From Pandoraea faecigallinarum (lineage in GTDB: Bacteria; Pseudomonadota; Gammaproteobacteria; Burkholderiales; Burkholderiaceae): 64,000 bases of DNA. The notes under the pieces were generated by a model that was not told the origin of the DNA, did no database searches, and saw only the letters and a list, made by a program, of their open reading frames with translations. The position numbers were made by a program, and so were the translations under genes. Shown here one piece after another: positions 17,101 to 27,011 of this stretch (the first letter of the stretch is position 1; each line of letters starts with the position of its first letter). The DNA lies in NCBI RefSeq assembly GCF_001029105.3, contig NZ_CP011807.3, forward strand, positions 4,712,001 through 4,776,000, written 5' to 3'.

Positions 17101-20100
17101 GTTGATCGTCGCGTTAAGCCCCGCCGTGATCAGACTGCCGACGTTCGTCAACGACCCCGCGTTGATCGTCAGATTGTTCCCCGCACCGATGATCGACGAA
17201 TTGCCCGACTGCTGGTCGACGTACGCCTCGCAGTAGCTCTCCTTGTAGCCACCCGCCGTCATGCAACCGGCGTACTTCTCGAGCTTGCCGTAGTTCTCGT
17301 GAACCTGCACCGGCGGCGGCAACGTGTTGGTGATGCCGCCTGCAACGTTCAACGTCAGGTTGTTGCCCGCAAGAATATTGCCCGACGTGTTCGTCAGCGA
17401 GTCGGCTGCTGTCGTGCCCGTGGCCGACGAGCCGACGCCGCCAATCACGAGATCGTGACCCGCGATCAGATCGCCATACTTGTTGTTGATCGTGCCCGCG
17501 GCAATCGTCAGGTTGTTACCCGCGATGATTGCCGCGTTGTTTTGCGCATAGGTGAACGAGGTCGTGTTGGGGTTCGCGCCACGAATTTCGTTGCCCTTGT
17601 AGCATGCCGCGATGCTTGTGCCCGGTGCACATCCCGCCTGGTCCGTGAACTGCTGCGTATTGCCGCCCTGATTCGTTAGGCTCGCGGCGGTGATACTGAC
17701 GTTGTTCTGCGCATAGATCATGCCCTCGTTGACGAGATTTCCCCCGGCAATGCTCAGGTTGTTCGCCGCCGTCATCAGGCCAAGCGACGACGACCAGTTG
17801 ATGCTCGACGTCGACGTTGGTGCCGCCGAATTCGCGTTGATCGTGAAACGCACGTCCGGCGACGCACCGGTCGGGCCGTCCTGCTGCGCGGGCGTCATGA
17901 CGAAATCGCCAAGCGAATTGATCTGATTCAGAAACGCCGTGTACTGCCCCTGATCGACCCAGTTGACGACATTGCTCGTCGTGGTCGGAACGATGGCGCC
18001 GTTCGCCATCGAACCGACGTTGAGCGTCAGATTCCGTCCTGCGCCGATCTGCCCGCCCCGGTTCGAGAGGTTCGCCGTGGTGATGGAGATGTCACCGCCC
18101 GCCACCATGCTGCCCTTCTCGCCCATCTGCAAAGTGGAACTGGTCTGATGGACCGTAGGCAGAGCAACCGCAACGCTGGCCTGCGCGCCAAAGATCGGCG
18201 TCGCACTGACCTTCCAGTACGTATAGTCGACGTAGCCATCCCCGCTAGGGCGCGACCCGGTGAGCTTGTTCAGATAGAAAACGCCGCTGCCGATGATCGG
18301 ATCGGAAACGCCCGTTGTGCAGACGTTGGGCCCAAGCCATACGCAAGTCTGCGACTCCCACGGATTCGCGCCGACAGGCTTGCCCTGTGCGGTCGCCCCC
18401 GTTGGGGAAAGCAGATCGCCAAGCGTAGCGCTCGCAGTATGGTTGACGGCGGAAGGCGTTCCCGGGTCTCCCTCGCTGACATTGATACGCGGCCCATCGT
18501 AGGCAACCCAGTCGCGGCTGCCGACCAGCCCGCTCCACAGCAAAGACGGATCGGTGATCGTGGTGTCGGTCGTCGTCAGACCCGCCCCCGCCGCCTGATC
18601 GTTGATTACCGCCCCGGCATTCACCGTCAGATTGTTCCCCGCGATGATCGTGCCGCCGACGTTGTTCAGCGTGCCCGGCATCGAGAAGGTGATGTTGCCC
18701 GCGGCTTGTGTCTTGGCGCCCGTGTTCGTGAAGTTGCCGCCACTCATGGCCAGATTGCGGTTCGCCTCGATCAAACCGCCATTGACGACATCGCCCGTGA
18801 GCGCGAGATCGCGGTCGGCATGGAGGGTAGCGCCAGCGCCGTTGATCATCGCTGCGTTCACCGTCACATCGCTGCCACCGATCACATTGCCGAGGTTCGT
18901 GAACCAGCCCCGGCTCGACAGCGTCAACGCGCCATTGCTTTGAATCGTCCCGCTGTTGATGAACGACGCCAGGCCCGTGAGCGACGTGCTCGCCCCGCCC
19001 AATTGCAACATCCCCGAGTTGTTGATGACGTTCGCCGTGATCGACATCGTGCCGCCGGCTTGCAGCGCGCTGCCCGTCGCATCGAACGTTGCCGCGTTCA
19101 TCGCTGCCGTCAGATTTCGCGTCGCCGCAAGCTCACCGCCCGCACTCGTCACGGTTCCCGCACCGTTGACGGTCAGCGACAGGTCCGCGCTCGCGGGCGT
19201 CGCGCTCGTCACATCGCCCGCGAGGATCATGCCGCCGTTATTGTTCAGTCCATTGACGTTCAGCGAGATGCCGCCAGCGCCGAGCATCGTACCGCCATTG
19301 GTCAGCGTGCCGCCCGCCGTGACGGACGTCGTGCTGCCGTTCAGCAGCCCGGCATTGGTCACGTCGCCGCTCGACGTGAGCGTCAATGCCTTCGTCGACG
19401 CCAGTTGCCCACCCACCTGATTGACGATGCCGCCCGCGTGGATCGACAACGCACCGCCGCTGAGCACCGATGCCCCCGCCGAGTTCGTAAACGTTCCCCC
19501 GCCTGCATCGAACGACGTAGCTCCGTTGATCAACGCGAGACCGTGCGTGCTGATCCACTGCGTTGCCGTGACGTCGAGCGCCCCGCCCACGATCATTGCG
19601 CCCGTATCGACGCGCGCGCCGGAGAGCTTCGCGTCATTGGTCACGAAAAGCTGACCACCGCTGGCATCCAGCGAACCGGTCGCCGTGGCGATAAAGGCCT
19701 TCGACGCCGTCGTGGTGCCGTTGACGACAACGTTGCCCCCGTTCAGCGTCATGTCGCCCACGACGGTATTCGTGCCGCCCAGCGTAAGCGTCTGCCCCGC
19801 GTTCAGGGTGACGGCGCCGTTGCCGGAGACGTCCGCTACGTTCAGATTTCCGCCCAGCGCGGCAAGGGATATCGCGCCCATGCCCGACACGCCCTGCAAT
19901 GCGCTCAGGTGCGTCGCAGCAGTGGCATCGAGCGCACCGCCGACGAGGACCTTGCCAAGCGTCAAACTACCCGTGGCACTCGCGAGCGAGGCCTTGCCCA
20001 TCGACGTCAGTGCGCCGAGCGACGTGTCGCCCTGCGTGGCAATCTTCACGTCGCCTGCGGTGTCCACGCTCCCGAGCGTCAGCTTGCCGCCCGACGTGAT

Positions 20101-23100
20101 CGTGACATCCTTGCCGAATGTCAACGCACCATTGTGCGCACCGTCCGCGCCGGTGATGTCGCCGCCCGATTGGAGCGACGCGCTTCCCCTGCCGATCAGG
20201 TGGTCCGTGATCGCCATCGTCGTGCCCGCGATCAGCAACGTGTCGCCGTTGACCTGCGCCTTGCCCACGCTCAGTGCACGGCCCGCGTTCGCCGTGAGAT
20301 TCGTGATGGCGGTGATCGGGCCACGCAACGCGAGATCGCCTTGCGCCGTGGTGAGTGCAATGTCCTGATTCGCCGACAACGCGCCGTCGATGCGCAGGTC
20401 GCGCGTGGCGTTGACGGTAACGCCCTCGCCCGCCGTGACCGCGCCGCCGAGCGTGACGTCACGCCCCGCGCGCACGGTCAGGCCGTTGCCCGTTGCGATG
20501 TCGCCAGCGACGCGAACGTCACCGGTTCCACCCGCGGTCAATGCCGCCGATTTTCCTGCCTGAATCGCGCCTGCCGACAGGTCGCCCGCCGTCGTCATCG
20601 TCAACGTGTCGCCCGCGACGATTGCGCCGCCGACCTGCGTCGCATTGCCGGAGATGGTCGTCAGACCGCCATTGCCGAACGTCAACGACGTCGCGCTCAG
20701 GTTGCCGCCGGCACTCAGCACACCGGCCACGGCATCCGCGACTACGCTACGCACATTGCCAAGCGTCATGTCGCCGCCGGAGGTCAGGCGCACGAGTCCG
20801 TTCGCCATGGTGTCGCCCTGCATCGTCAGCGACGTACCCGCATTGACGGCGAGATTGCCCTGCGCGCCGACGTTGCCAGTCGAGATGGCACCGCTCGCCG
20901 CGGTCAGCGTGATATCGCGTTGCGACGCCGCGTCGCCCTGGAGGCGAATGCCGCCCGACGTCGCAGTGAGCGCGACGCTATCGCCACCCACGGTCTTGCC
21001 GGTCACCGCAACGTCGCGCGCGCCGGTCATCGTCACGGTGCCGAGGGCGATGGCATCGCCACTTACCGTAACGTCGCCGCCGCCCGCATTACCGTCAGCC
21101 ATCACCGCAAGGGCCTGCGTGGCCTGCACGTTATGCAAGCCGACGTCGTTTGCAGCATGCATGTCGACGTTCCGGCCGGCCAATGCGCCTGTGAGCGCCG
21201 TATTGCGGCCCGCCGTCAACGCGACATCGCCGCCGAACACCGTGGCGCCATCGCCGTTGATGTCATTGCCGGCGCGTAACGTGCCGATGCCTTGCACGGC
21301 CGTCTGGCCGGACAGCGTCAGATCGTTCGCCGCACTCGCTCGCAGATCGCCCTGAATGTTCAGCTTGCCGCCGAGCGACGCGTTGCCCGCACTCGTCGCC
21401 AGTAATGTGCCGGCCGTGGTCACATCGCCGCGGATCGCAAGGTCGCCGGTGCGCGTAAGCAGCGAGAGATCCCCCAACGTGAGGGCGGTTCCCGTGACCG
21501 AGAGATTGCGCTGCGCAATCAGCTCGCACGCCGCACCACATGTCACGCTGCCGGTCAGCAGGACGTCGCGCGCCGCCGTCGCGGTGAACGCGTTCGGCGA
21601 CGACACGGCACCGTTGAACACGATGTCCCCCGGGCCACCCAATGTGCCCGCCATGCCGGTGGTCACGACTTTCACGCCCGCGGCCGAATTGAGCACGCCG
21701 AGCGTTGCGTTGCCGCCCGCCGTCACGTCGATGCCGTTCGCCTGCACGCCGCCCGTGAGTGTCGTGTCGCCGGAGGAGGCCAACGTCGCCGTGCCGGTGA
21801 AGACAGCTTTCCCGCTGCCATCGCCCGCGTCGAGCAACGACCTGTCCGCGCTCAGACTGGCATTGACGCCAACGAGCACCGCGCCGAGCTGCAAATCCCG
21901 CCCGGCGCTGACGGTGATGTCTTTCAGTGCGCTTGTCGAGGCCCCAAGAACGATGTCCTGCGCCGCGCCGACGAACAGATTCGACGAACCGCTGATGCCG
22001 CCGCTCGCCCGAACGCTGCCGGTCTGGGCCGCCAGACGCGCATCTCCAACCGACTGAACCGAGCCCGCGACGTTGAGGTCGCGCTGCGCGTCGAGTGTGG
22101 TGGCACCACCGCCCCCGAGCACCCCGTTCACGAAGATGTCGCGTGCTGCTTGCAACGCCACGGTACCCGGCGCGCCGGACTCGCCGTTGACGGTGATATC
22201 GCCGCCGCCCGTCAGACCATGTGCCGTGAGCGCCAACGCCCCGGTCGACTGCGCATTCCCGACCGTGAGGCTGTTCCCTGCGGTAATCGCCACGCCACCG
22301 CCCTGCAGAAGGCCGCGCTGGTCGACGTCACGTGCTGCCGTCACATCGAGCCTGCCCGTGAACGAGGCCGCCCCGGTGCCGGTTACATCCCGGCCGGAGA
22401 CGACGCTTCCCGTTCCCTGTCCGGCGAGCGTGCCGGCGATTACCGTGTCGCGGCCCGAGGTCAGCGCCGTGTTGCCTGCCACGGCGGTTTCGCCGCCCAT
22501 GACGACATCCGTGCCGGCGGCAACGCCGAGCTGATTGCCCGCGCTCAGCGTGCCCTGTTGCCTGACGCTGCCTTGCGCGGCTGTCAACGCGATATCTTTC
22601 GCGGCCTGAATCTTGCCGGTAATGTCGACGTCGCGTGCACCCGTCAGGGTGGCGTTGTCTCCCGTCGCCAAGTCGCCCGCCACGGTGACATCTCGCGCGG
22701 CGGTAACGTCGACGCCGCCGACGACCTTCGACGTGCCGTTCATCACCGCATCGCCGCCACCGGCATTCCCGCGCGCCGACACGGAAAGCGTGCCGTTCGA
22801 CGTGACGCTGGATACCGTCGCGCTGTTGCCCGCCGTCACCGTGACGCCATTACCCTGCAACACGCCGGAGAGATTGACGTCGCGACCGGCGGTGAGCGTG
22901 GCGCTGTCGGCAAACGCCGATGCGCCCGCACCGGCGAGATCGCGCCCCGCTTGCAAAACGCCGCCCAGACCGACCAGTGCGCCGTTGAGCACGATGTCCC
23001 GAGCGGCGCTCACCGAGGCGTTGCCGATGGCGCTCGTCTGCGGTGCGGCCAACGTCACCGTCCCGCCTGCGGCCAGGGCGAGCTGGCTGTTGGTGCTCAG

Positions 23101-25923
23101 ATTGGCCGTCGTCGTAAGATCGCCGGACGCCGCCGTCATCGCCACGTCGCCGACAGCGCTCACGCCGCCGTCAAGCTGGATGTCGCGCTGAGCGGTCACG
23201 ACGAGTTTGTCGCTCGCCGCGATCTTTCCCGTCGTGGTGACGAACACGTCGCGCGCGGCATTCAACGTTGCCACACCGAACGACGCGAGCGGCCCCGTCA
23301 CGCGAATGTCGCCGCTGCCACCGAGACCGTTTGCAGTGACATCCAGCGTGCCGGTGGTCTGGATGCCGCCAAGCGTCACAGCATTACGACTCACGACGAC
23401 GAGATTCGCCGTCTGCAATGTGCCGCCGAGTGTGGCGTTGCCGCCCGACGTCAGCAAGGCGTTGCCGAGGAAGTGCGCGCCGCCGCCGATGTCGAGGTTG
23501 CCGCCTGCATCCAGCGTGCCCGTGCGTTGTCCGGAAACGTTGCCCGACACACGCACGTCGCCACCCGCTTGCACGCCGACATCGCCCGCCGCCGTGGCGC
23601 TGCCCGCGATGTCGAGCGACGTGCCTGCGTTCGCCTTCAGGTCTGCGCTGGCTTCGATGGTGCCCGGCACCGACAGCGCGTTGCCCGCGGTGATCGACAG
23701 CGCCTGCGCCGTACCGGCCGTTTGAAGCGTTCCGGCAACGGTCACGTCGCGCGAAGCGTTGAGCGTCAATGCATCGCCACCGGCTGCCGTGCCGTTCACG
23801 AGAACGTCGCGCGCCGCGGCAAGCGCCGCCGCGCCATAGAACGAGACCTTGCCTTGCAGCGCGATGTCACCCCCGCCCGCGTTGCCCAGCGCAGTCAGCG
23901 TCGCCGTTCCGGTGCTCTGCCCATCATTGAGCGACAGGCTGTTTCCGGCGGCGACGTCCAGCGCACCGGCCAGCAACGCGCCGCTCAACGAAACGTCACG
24001 GCTCGCGCGCAGCATGGCAGCCGTACCGAAGGCGAGCTTGCCTTGACCGGTGATGTCCGTGCCGGCGCGCAGCGTCGCATCGGTCTGGCCGAGCAGCGTA
24101 CCGTCGACGTTCAATGCGCCGTTCGCGCTCAGCCGCGCCGTCTGCGTCGAGGCGATATCGCCCTGCACGTCGAGGTCGCCCTTCGAGGTCATGTCCAGTT
24201 GCGCACCGGACGCGAGCGTGCCGTCGACGCGGGTATTGCCCCCCGATTGCGTGGCTACGCCGCCGTGCCCCGTCAATCGGCCGCCCTGCGCGACCTGAAA
24301 GTCACCGCCCGCCGTGATCGAGACGGCGCCGGTCGCGCCGGTGCTGTCCGTCACGAACACGCCCTGCGCCGACTTCGCGACCAGTGCGCCTGCGACCGTC
24401 ACTGGCCCGGTGAGGCGAATGTCGCCTTGCGCCACGTCCTGCGTCGCGAGCGACAGATCGCCGCCGACCTGCGCTTCCCGAAGCACGAGCGTTTTGCCCG
24501 CGCTCAGCGTGGCGCCGTCATTGGCCTGGATGTTGGCGAGCGCGAGATGGCCGCCCGCGCGCACGTCCATCGCCTTGCCCGACTGAAGCGCGCCTGTCGA
24601 CGACACGTCGCCGGCCGCTGTCAACCGGTAGCCCGCCTCGCCAAGTCCCGTGCCCGTGAGCGCCACGTTGCCCGAACCCGTCATCTGCACCTGCTGCTGC
24701 GCCGCGTGGTTCGCCACCGTCAGATCGCCCCCGGACGAGAGCATCAGGTCGCCCGCCGTCGACGCGAGATCGCCAGCCATGCGCACGCCGAGGCCGGCAG
24801 TGGTGCCGATCACCTGAATCTGGCCAGCGGTCATCGCGCCGAAACGTGTGGCGTCGATGGCGAGGGCCTGCGCACTCCCGGTCGCGCTCTGCACGGCCTG
24901 CGCGGTATTGGCGGCGCCGTTCGCGCTCGTGGTGTAGCGTGTTCCCGTGCCATCCACGGCGCCGGTCGACACCTGCTGATTCCCCGTGATGACGTTGATG
25001 CGTGTGCCGGCGTACAGCGGTGCGTTCACGCCGACCGTCTGCCCGATCAGATCGATGGCGCCGACGGTGCCCTCGATGCCGCTGCCGGGACCGTTCACGC
25101 CGGGGTTGCCCTCAAGCTGAATGTGACCGCCGGTGACGTTGTAGCCGAGCGCGGCGGCATTGGCGAAAGTCGTGGGCGTGCCGCCGGGGCCGGTGAGGAA
25201 CTGTGGCGTGCCGGTGGTAAGCGTCACGCCGATGGTGTTGGTGAATCCGGCACCGCGCACGGCGATGCCGTTCGGGTTCGCGATGACGACCGTGGCGGGC
25301 GCACCGAAGACTTCCAGCGGGCCATTGAGCGCGCTGGCGTAGGCGCTGCCGGACGACGTCACCTGATTGACGATGGTGCTTGCGGTGCGGCCCGACAGAT
25401 TCGGGTTGGCCGCGATGGCGCCGCCGTTGAGCGACGTGCCGTTGAGCAGGCTGTTATTGAGGATCAGCCCCGCCGCGTCGACGTTGAAGCTTTGATACTG
25501 GTTGAGGGAGATGCCAGCGGCATTGGGCGCAGTAATGTTGACGACAGGCACGCCGGCCCCGCTCGTGGTGATCTTCGGCGCAAAAACGACGGGGGCCGTC
25601 GGGTCGGTGATCGGCGCGGCCGACGCCTCGCGCATGCCCACGTGAAACCGCAGCGTGGCGAGCGCGCGCATTACGGCGAGCGCGGTATCGTCGACGCCGC
25701 CGTGATTCGCCGCCAGCTCTCTCGCCGCCGAGCGGCTCAGTTCGAACGTCACCGAGATCGGGCTGACGAGTAGAGTCATGGCAACGCACGCTGCAATTGC
25801 ACGCTGCCACAGGCGAATCGACGGCGTCTCGCTGGGGAAGCAATTGTCCGCCGCGTCGTCGGTGCGCACCGATCGACGTGTCGTTTCCCCAGCTTCGATG
25901 AACTCTCGCGAAGTTGCCTTCAT
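14170..25923 (-). CDS. CdiA-like giant filamentous hemagglutinin with C-terminal toxin (TpsA)
   Basis: From the ATG at 25923 the protein has about 3917 residues (an upstream in-frame start at 25977 is less likely). An extended signal region has a hydrophobic core near residues 42-60 (AIAACVAMTLLVSPISV). The TPS/hemagglutination domain spans about 110-370, with NPNG near 216-219. A very long run of beta-helical repeats rich in G, A, T and N follows, then a DUF637-like pretoxin region ending AGAFWAQNEATNN. The last 84 residues are the toxin candidate, with NDHAFRHVIDGG and ending GKINVGRITFPRS. The preceding linker is Pro/Gly-rich. It should be exported by the TpsB upstream and deliver the toxin to neighbouring cells. 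The overlapping immunity gene supports this. Confidence 0.93.
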   Translation of the reverse strand: MKATSREFIEAGETTRRSVRTDDAADNCFPSETPSIRLWQRAIAACVAMTLLVSPISVTFELSRSAARELAANHGGVDDTALAVMRALATLRFHVGMREASAAPITDPTAPVVFAPKITTSGAGVPVVNITAPNAAGISLNQYQSFNVDAAGLILNNSLLNGTSLNGGAIAANPNLSGRTASTIVNQVTSSGSAYASALNGPLEVFGAPATVVIANPNGIAVRGAGFTNTIGVTLTTGTPQFLTGPGGTPTTFANAAALGYNVTGGHIQLEGNPGVNGPGSGIEGTVGAIDLIGQTVGVNAPLYAGTRINVITGNQQVSTGAVDGTGTRYTTSANGAANTAQAVQSATGSAQALAIDATRFGAMTAGQIQVIGTTAGLGVRMAGDLASTAGDLMLSSGGDLTVANHAAQQQVQMTGSGNVALTGTGLGEAGYRLTAAGDVSSTGALQSGKAMDVRAGGHLALANIQANDGATLSAGKTLVLREAQVGGDLSLATQDVAQGDIRLTGPVTVAGALVAKSAQGVFVTDSTGATGAVSITAGGDFQVAQGGRLTGHGGVATQSGGNTRVDGTLASGAQLDMTSKGDLDVQGDIASTQTARLSANGALNVDGTLLGQTDATLRAGTDITGQGKLAFGTAAMLRASRDVSLSGALLAGALDVAAGNSLSLNDGQSTGTATLTALGNAGGGDIALQGKVSFYGAAALAAARDVLVNGTAAGGDALTLNASRDVTVAGTLQTAGTAQALSITAGNALSVPGTIEASADLKANAGTSLDIAGSATAAGDVGVQAGGDVRVSGNVSGQRTGTLDAGGNLDIGGGAHFLGNALLTSGGNATLGGTLQTANLVVVSRNAVTLGGIQTTGTLDVTANGLGGSGDIRVTGPLASFGVATLNAARDVFVTTTGKIAASDKLVVTAQRDIQLDGGVSAVGDVAMTAASGDLTTTANLSTNSQLALAAGGTVTLAAPQTSAIGNASVSAARDIVLNGALVGLGGVLQAGRDLAGAGASAFADSATLTAGRDVNLSGVLQGNGVTVTAGNSATVSSVTSNGTLSVSARGNAGGGDAVMNGTSKVVGGVDVTAARDVTVAGDLATGDNATLTGARDVDITGKIQAAKDIALTAAQGSVRQQGTLSAGNQLGVAAGTDVVMGGETAVAGNTALTSGRDTVIAGTLAGQGTGSVVSGRDVTGTGAASFTGRLDVTAARDVDQRGLLQGGGVAITAGNSLTVGNAQSTGALALTAHGLTGGGDITVNGESGAPGTVALQAARDIFVNGVLGGGGATTLDAQRDLNVAGSVQSVGDARLAAQTGSVRASGGISGSSNLFVGAAQDIVLGASTSALKDITVSAGRDLQLGAVLVGVNASLSADRSLLDAGDGSGKAVFTGTATLASSGDTTLTGGVQANGIDVTAGGNATLGVLNSAAGVKVVTTGMAGTLGGPGDIVFNGAVSSPNAFTATAARDVLLTGSVTCGAACELIAQRNLSVTGTALTLGDLSLLTRTGDLAIRGDVTTAGTLLATSAGNASLGGKLNIQGDLRASAANDLTLSGQTAVQGIGTLRAGNDINGDGATVFGGDVALTAGRNTALTGALAGRNVDMHAANDVGLHNVQATQALAVMADGNAGGGDVTVSGDAIALGTVTMTGARDVAVTGKTVGGDSVALTATSGGIRLQGDAASQRDITLTAASGAISTGNVGAQGNLAVNAGTSLTMQGDTMANGLVRLTSGGDMTLGNVRSVVADAVAGVLSAGGNLSATSLTFGNGGLTTISGNATQVGGAIVAGDTLTMTTAGDLSAGAIQAGKSAALTAGGTGDVRVAGDIATGNGLTVRAGRDVTLGGAVTAGEGVTVNATRDLRIDGALSANQDIALTTAQGDLALRGPITAITNLTANAGRALSVGKAQVNGDTLLIAGTTMAITDHLIGRGSASLQSGGDITGADGAHNGALTFGKDVTITSGGKLTLGSVDTAGDVKIATQGDTSLGALTSMGKASLASATGSLTLGKVLVGGALDATAATHLSALQGVSGMGAISLAALGGNLNVADVSGNGAVTLNAGQTLTLGGTNTVVGDMTLNGGNVVVNGTTTASKAFIATATGSLDASGGQLFVTNDAKLSGARVDTGAMIVGGALDVTATQWISTHGLALINGATSFDAGGGTFTNSAGASVLSGGALSIHAGGIVNQVGGQLASTKALTLTSSGDVTNAGLLNGSTTSVTAGGTLTNGGTMLGAGGISLNVNGLNNNGGMILAGDVTSATPASADLSLTVNGAGTVTSAGGELAATRNLTAAMNAATFDATGSALQAGGTMSITANVINNSGMLQLGGASTSLTGLASFINSGTIQSNGALTLSSRGWFTNLGNVIGGSDVTVNAAMINGAGATLHADRDLALTGDVVNGGLIEANRNLAMSGGNFTNTGAKTQAAGNITFSMPGTLNNVGGTIIAGNNLTVNAGAVINDQAAGAGLTTTDTTITDPSLLWSGLVGSRDWVAYDGPRINVSEGDPGTPSAVNHTASATLGDLLSPTGATAQGKPVGANPWESQTCVWLGPNVCTTGVSDPIIGSGVFYLNKLTGSRPSGDGYVDYTYWKVSATPIFGAQASVAVALPTVHQTSSTLQMGEKGSMVAGGDISITTANLSNRGGQIGAGRNLTLNVGSMANGAIVPTTTSNVVNWVDQGQYTAFLNQINSLGDFVMTPAQQDGPTGASPDVRFTINANSAAPTSTSSINWSSSLGLMTAANNLSIAGGNLVNEGMIYAQNNVSITAASLTNQGGNTQQFTDQAGCAPGTSIAACYKGNEIRGANPNTTSFTYAQNNAAIIAGNNLTIAAGTINNKYGDLIAGHDLVIGGVGSSATGTTAADSLTNTSGNILAGNNLTLNVAGGITNTLPPPVQVHENYGKLEKYAGCMTAGGYKESYCEAYVDQQSGNSSIIGAGNNLTINAGSLTNVGSLITAGLNATINVSGPVVNSAQTLNAYWHSHWVQETGMFESDKRHDVWSCGSAAECSSLYGDAYNSVGGVINPPTPVGNIAATIQAPNLTLTSGGQIVNVGNVVGQSVSLRGTSLVNGITTANTYTPQVGNPPQVISLAPANGGLNLTIPASLGGTGPSILTGAVGQQNGPSYVVGGLGATLDPVSPQVLISNLPASLQPSTTTFYFSPQQEAIQLQQAALMQTGKASFINGLSTDSTSQLTVNDQQKLVLYGNAVAYAKANNIQLGQALTPEQIAGLSQPMLWYVEQTVPEPGCAATGNAKCPTVTALMPQVYLPENFSALSAGGQILASNELSLNFGSTATGGSIVNTGAITSGGTLAVTTGTLTNRANVVDVGEIWSYIKDAGYLKTTGTVVQPGGFMSAAAGGLTLNVDQFNQIGGALQLLGQNGDIDQAATQAFIAGVASQLGENFVQQTLQNDLHTDFVKQGGSFGIQQVGMIVGAVAMSMALGPMFSTMVGQLAGVEAGTAALMAAAGTTAEGVAIGAGLGNIALSAAMTAMTSSAFSQLVTTGSIDFGSVMTSGLSSAITAGLLNGITYTAGDGVGFTTVGGAGNSLSSLAGVNPSYVGGTAGNAVVSTADKLMSQGLAILSQSVIQAGVQSAIQGGSFLDALKASGINNLGAALAFQIGEMNSAGGFGDGLPGGLAYVATHAALGCVGAAASGSDCAGGAIGASVSAALMPDLIRALGTGDHPLDPAQRAALTTLAGLAGALGAGAAGTDPNAGAFWAQNEATNNAEEHPGGSGLASKLANALISLVNWRSEAREWLTRQFLLAQRQQSGEKPPADANPLVQENDRTPPTSGSVVASPPVVTCLPNGTCTVAPPVVAGGSAGAPGNWSLSSNDGNDASDGGASTGLGAEGKGEHGGLSYLQFGSNKNQNDHAFRHVIDGGYDAVAVQQSIADDLGRIGRMLPDGLYKGTVHVNGIEFNYSAFKFPNGKINVGRITFPRS
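15700..16807 (-). repeat. 1.1-kb near-identical repeat, copy inside cdiA
   Basis: This is the in-gene copy of the repeat at 12588-13694. In CdiA it encodes the segment from RGTSLVNGITTANTYTPQV to FGIQQVGMI, just before the variable DUF637-like and toxin regions. It is the natural crossover region for replacing the 3' end of cdiA with the orphan module. Confidence 0.95.
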
Positions 25924-26028
25924 GACGTGCCCTGTTCGTTTATTGGACGTGCGTTGCCCGAAGCCGCCGTGGCGCACACGGCGGCTTCCTGCCTGCGATT
26001 TGCAGTGCGTGCGGTGAAACGACTACGG

Positions 26029-26943
26029 TTACTGCTGAATGCGCGCGTTCTTGACGAGCTCGCCGATGACCTGTGCGGTCGCCTTCTCCATCGCCACTTG
26101 TTCGAGTTGCTTGCGCAGCAGCGGCGCGCTGTCCTCGAACTTCGGGATCTGCGTGGCACGCCTGTCGTCCATGCGCAGAATCCAGAACTGATCGCCGACC
26201 TTGAGCGGCTCCGCGGATACGCCGCCCTTGGGCAGTTTCACCAGCGCTTCGGCAATCGGCTGCGGCCAGCTCTGCGTATTGCCCGCCGTGATCGGCGTCT
26301 TGAAGGAAACCCAGTTCAGTTGGCCGCCCTGCGCGGCGTTGGGGCCCTGACTGTACTGACGTGCCAACGCGGCGAAATCGTTGCCCTTCCTGAGTTCGTC
26401 GAGCACGGTCTGTGCGACGGCGGGATCACGCACCGCGATGGCGCTCGCGTGGTATTCGTTCTCGCCGAGTGTCGCGACGACCGCGTCGTACTTGGCTTTG
26501 ACGTCCGCGTCGCTGACCGGCGCGGCGTTGAGATGCTCGGCCATGTACGCGCGCGTGACGATCATCGTCTTCGCCGCTTCGAGCGCCGCCTGCACTTCGG
26601 GGCGCGCTTCATAGTGTTGCTTTTGCGCTGCCTGTCTGAGCAGCTCGTTGGCGATCAACTGCCCCTTGAACAACTCGCGCAATTGCGGACTGTCGGGCTG
26701 GCCGCTCGCCTTGACCATCGTATCCACCGACACTTTCGGGATCGTCACGCCGTTGACGCTGGCAACCGCGTCGGCGGGCAGCGGCCTGGGTGCCGTCGCC
26801 CTGCCGTCGGTCCTTGCATCGGTCCTTACATCGGCCTTGCTGTCTGTCTTGGCCCCCTGCTTTGCCGCCATCGCGGGCGGCGCCACGCTCAACGCGGCGA
26901 ACACACTCGCAGCAACCCACATACGGCTGAACTTCGCTTTCAT
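26029..26943 (-). CDS. Periplasmic parvulin-type peptidyl-prolyl isomerase
   Basis: The 304-residue protein starts with MKAKFSRMWVAASVFAALSV at 26943 and has a clear cleavable signal peptide (…PPAMAA). A SurA/PrsA-like N-terminal helical region is followed by a parvulin domain at about 165-265. Its core has AVAQTVLDELRKGNDFAALA, YSQGPNAAQGGQLNWV and a late FWILRMDDRR strand. It lies 105 bp before cdiA and 68 bp after tpsB, all on one strand. A periplasmic parvulin of Bordetella (Par27) is known to interact with FHA, so a dedicated chaperone for export of the adhesin is a fair inference. Confidence 0.9.
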   Translation of the reverse strand: MKAKFSRMWVAASVFAALSVAPPAMAAKQGAKTDSKADVRTDARTDGRATAPRPLPADAVASVNGVTIPKVSVDTMVKASGQPDSPQLRELFKGQLIANELLRQAAQKQHYEARPEVQAALEAAKTMIVTRAYMAEHLNAAPVSDADVKAKYDAVVATLGENEYHASAIAVRDPAVAQTVLDELRKGNDFAALARQYSQGPNAAQGGQLNWVSFKTPITAGNTQSWPQPIAEALVKLPKGGVSAEPLKVGDQFWILRMDDRRATQIPKFEDSAPLLRKQLEQVAMEKATAQVIGELVKNARIQQ

Positions 26944-27011
26944 CGATCCTTCTCCCGCAACGTTGGCGGGCCTTGCGAACCGGATGGCCGCAAGCCCCGT
27001 ATCTTCTGAAC

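Noticed and set aside
18148..21279. Plus-strand open frame of over 1000 codons inside cdiA
   Set aside because: It is the complement of the repetitive, GC-rich cdiA gene. Its translation is low-complexity Arg/Ala/His-rich with no domain, and it lacks a start context.
23000..23300. Repeats in cdiA considered as a CRISPR-like array
   Set aside because: The repeats are degenerate, in frame and protein-coding (beta-helix repeats), with no regular spacer pattern. No CRISPR or cas gene is seen in the window.
22150..25773. Plus-strand open frame of about 1200 codons inside cdiA
   Set aside because: Same reason: antisense shadow of a highly biased gene, Arg/His/Ala-rich, no recognisable motif.
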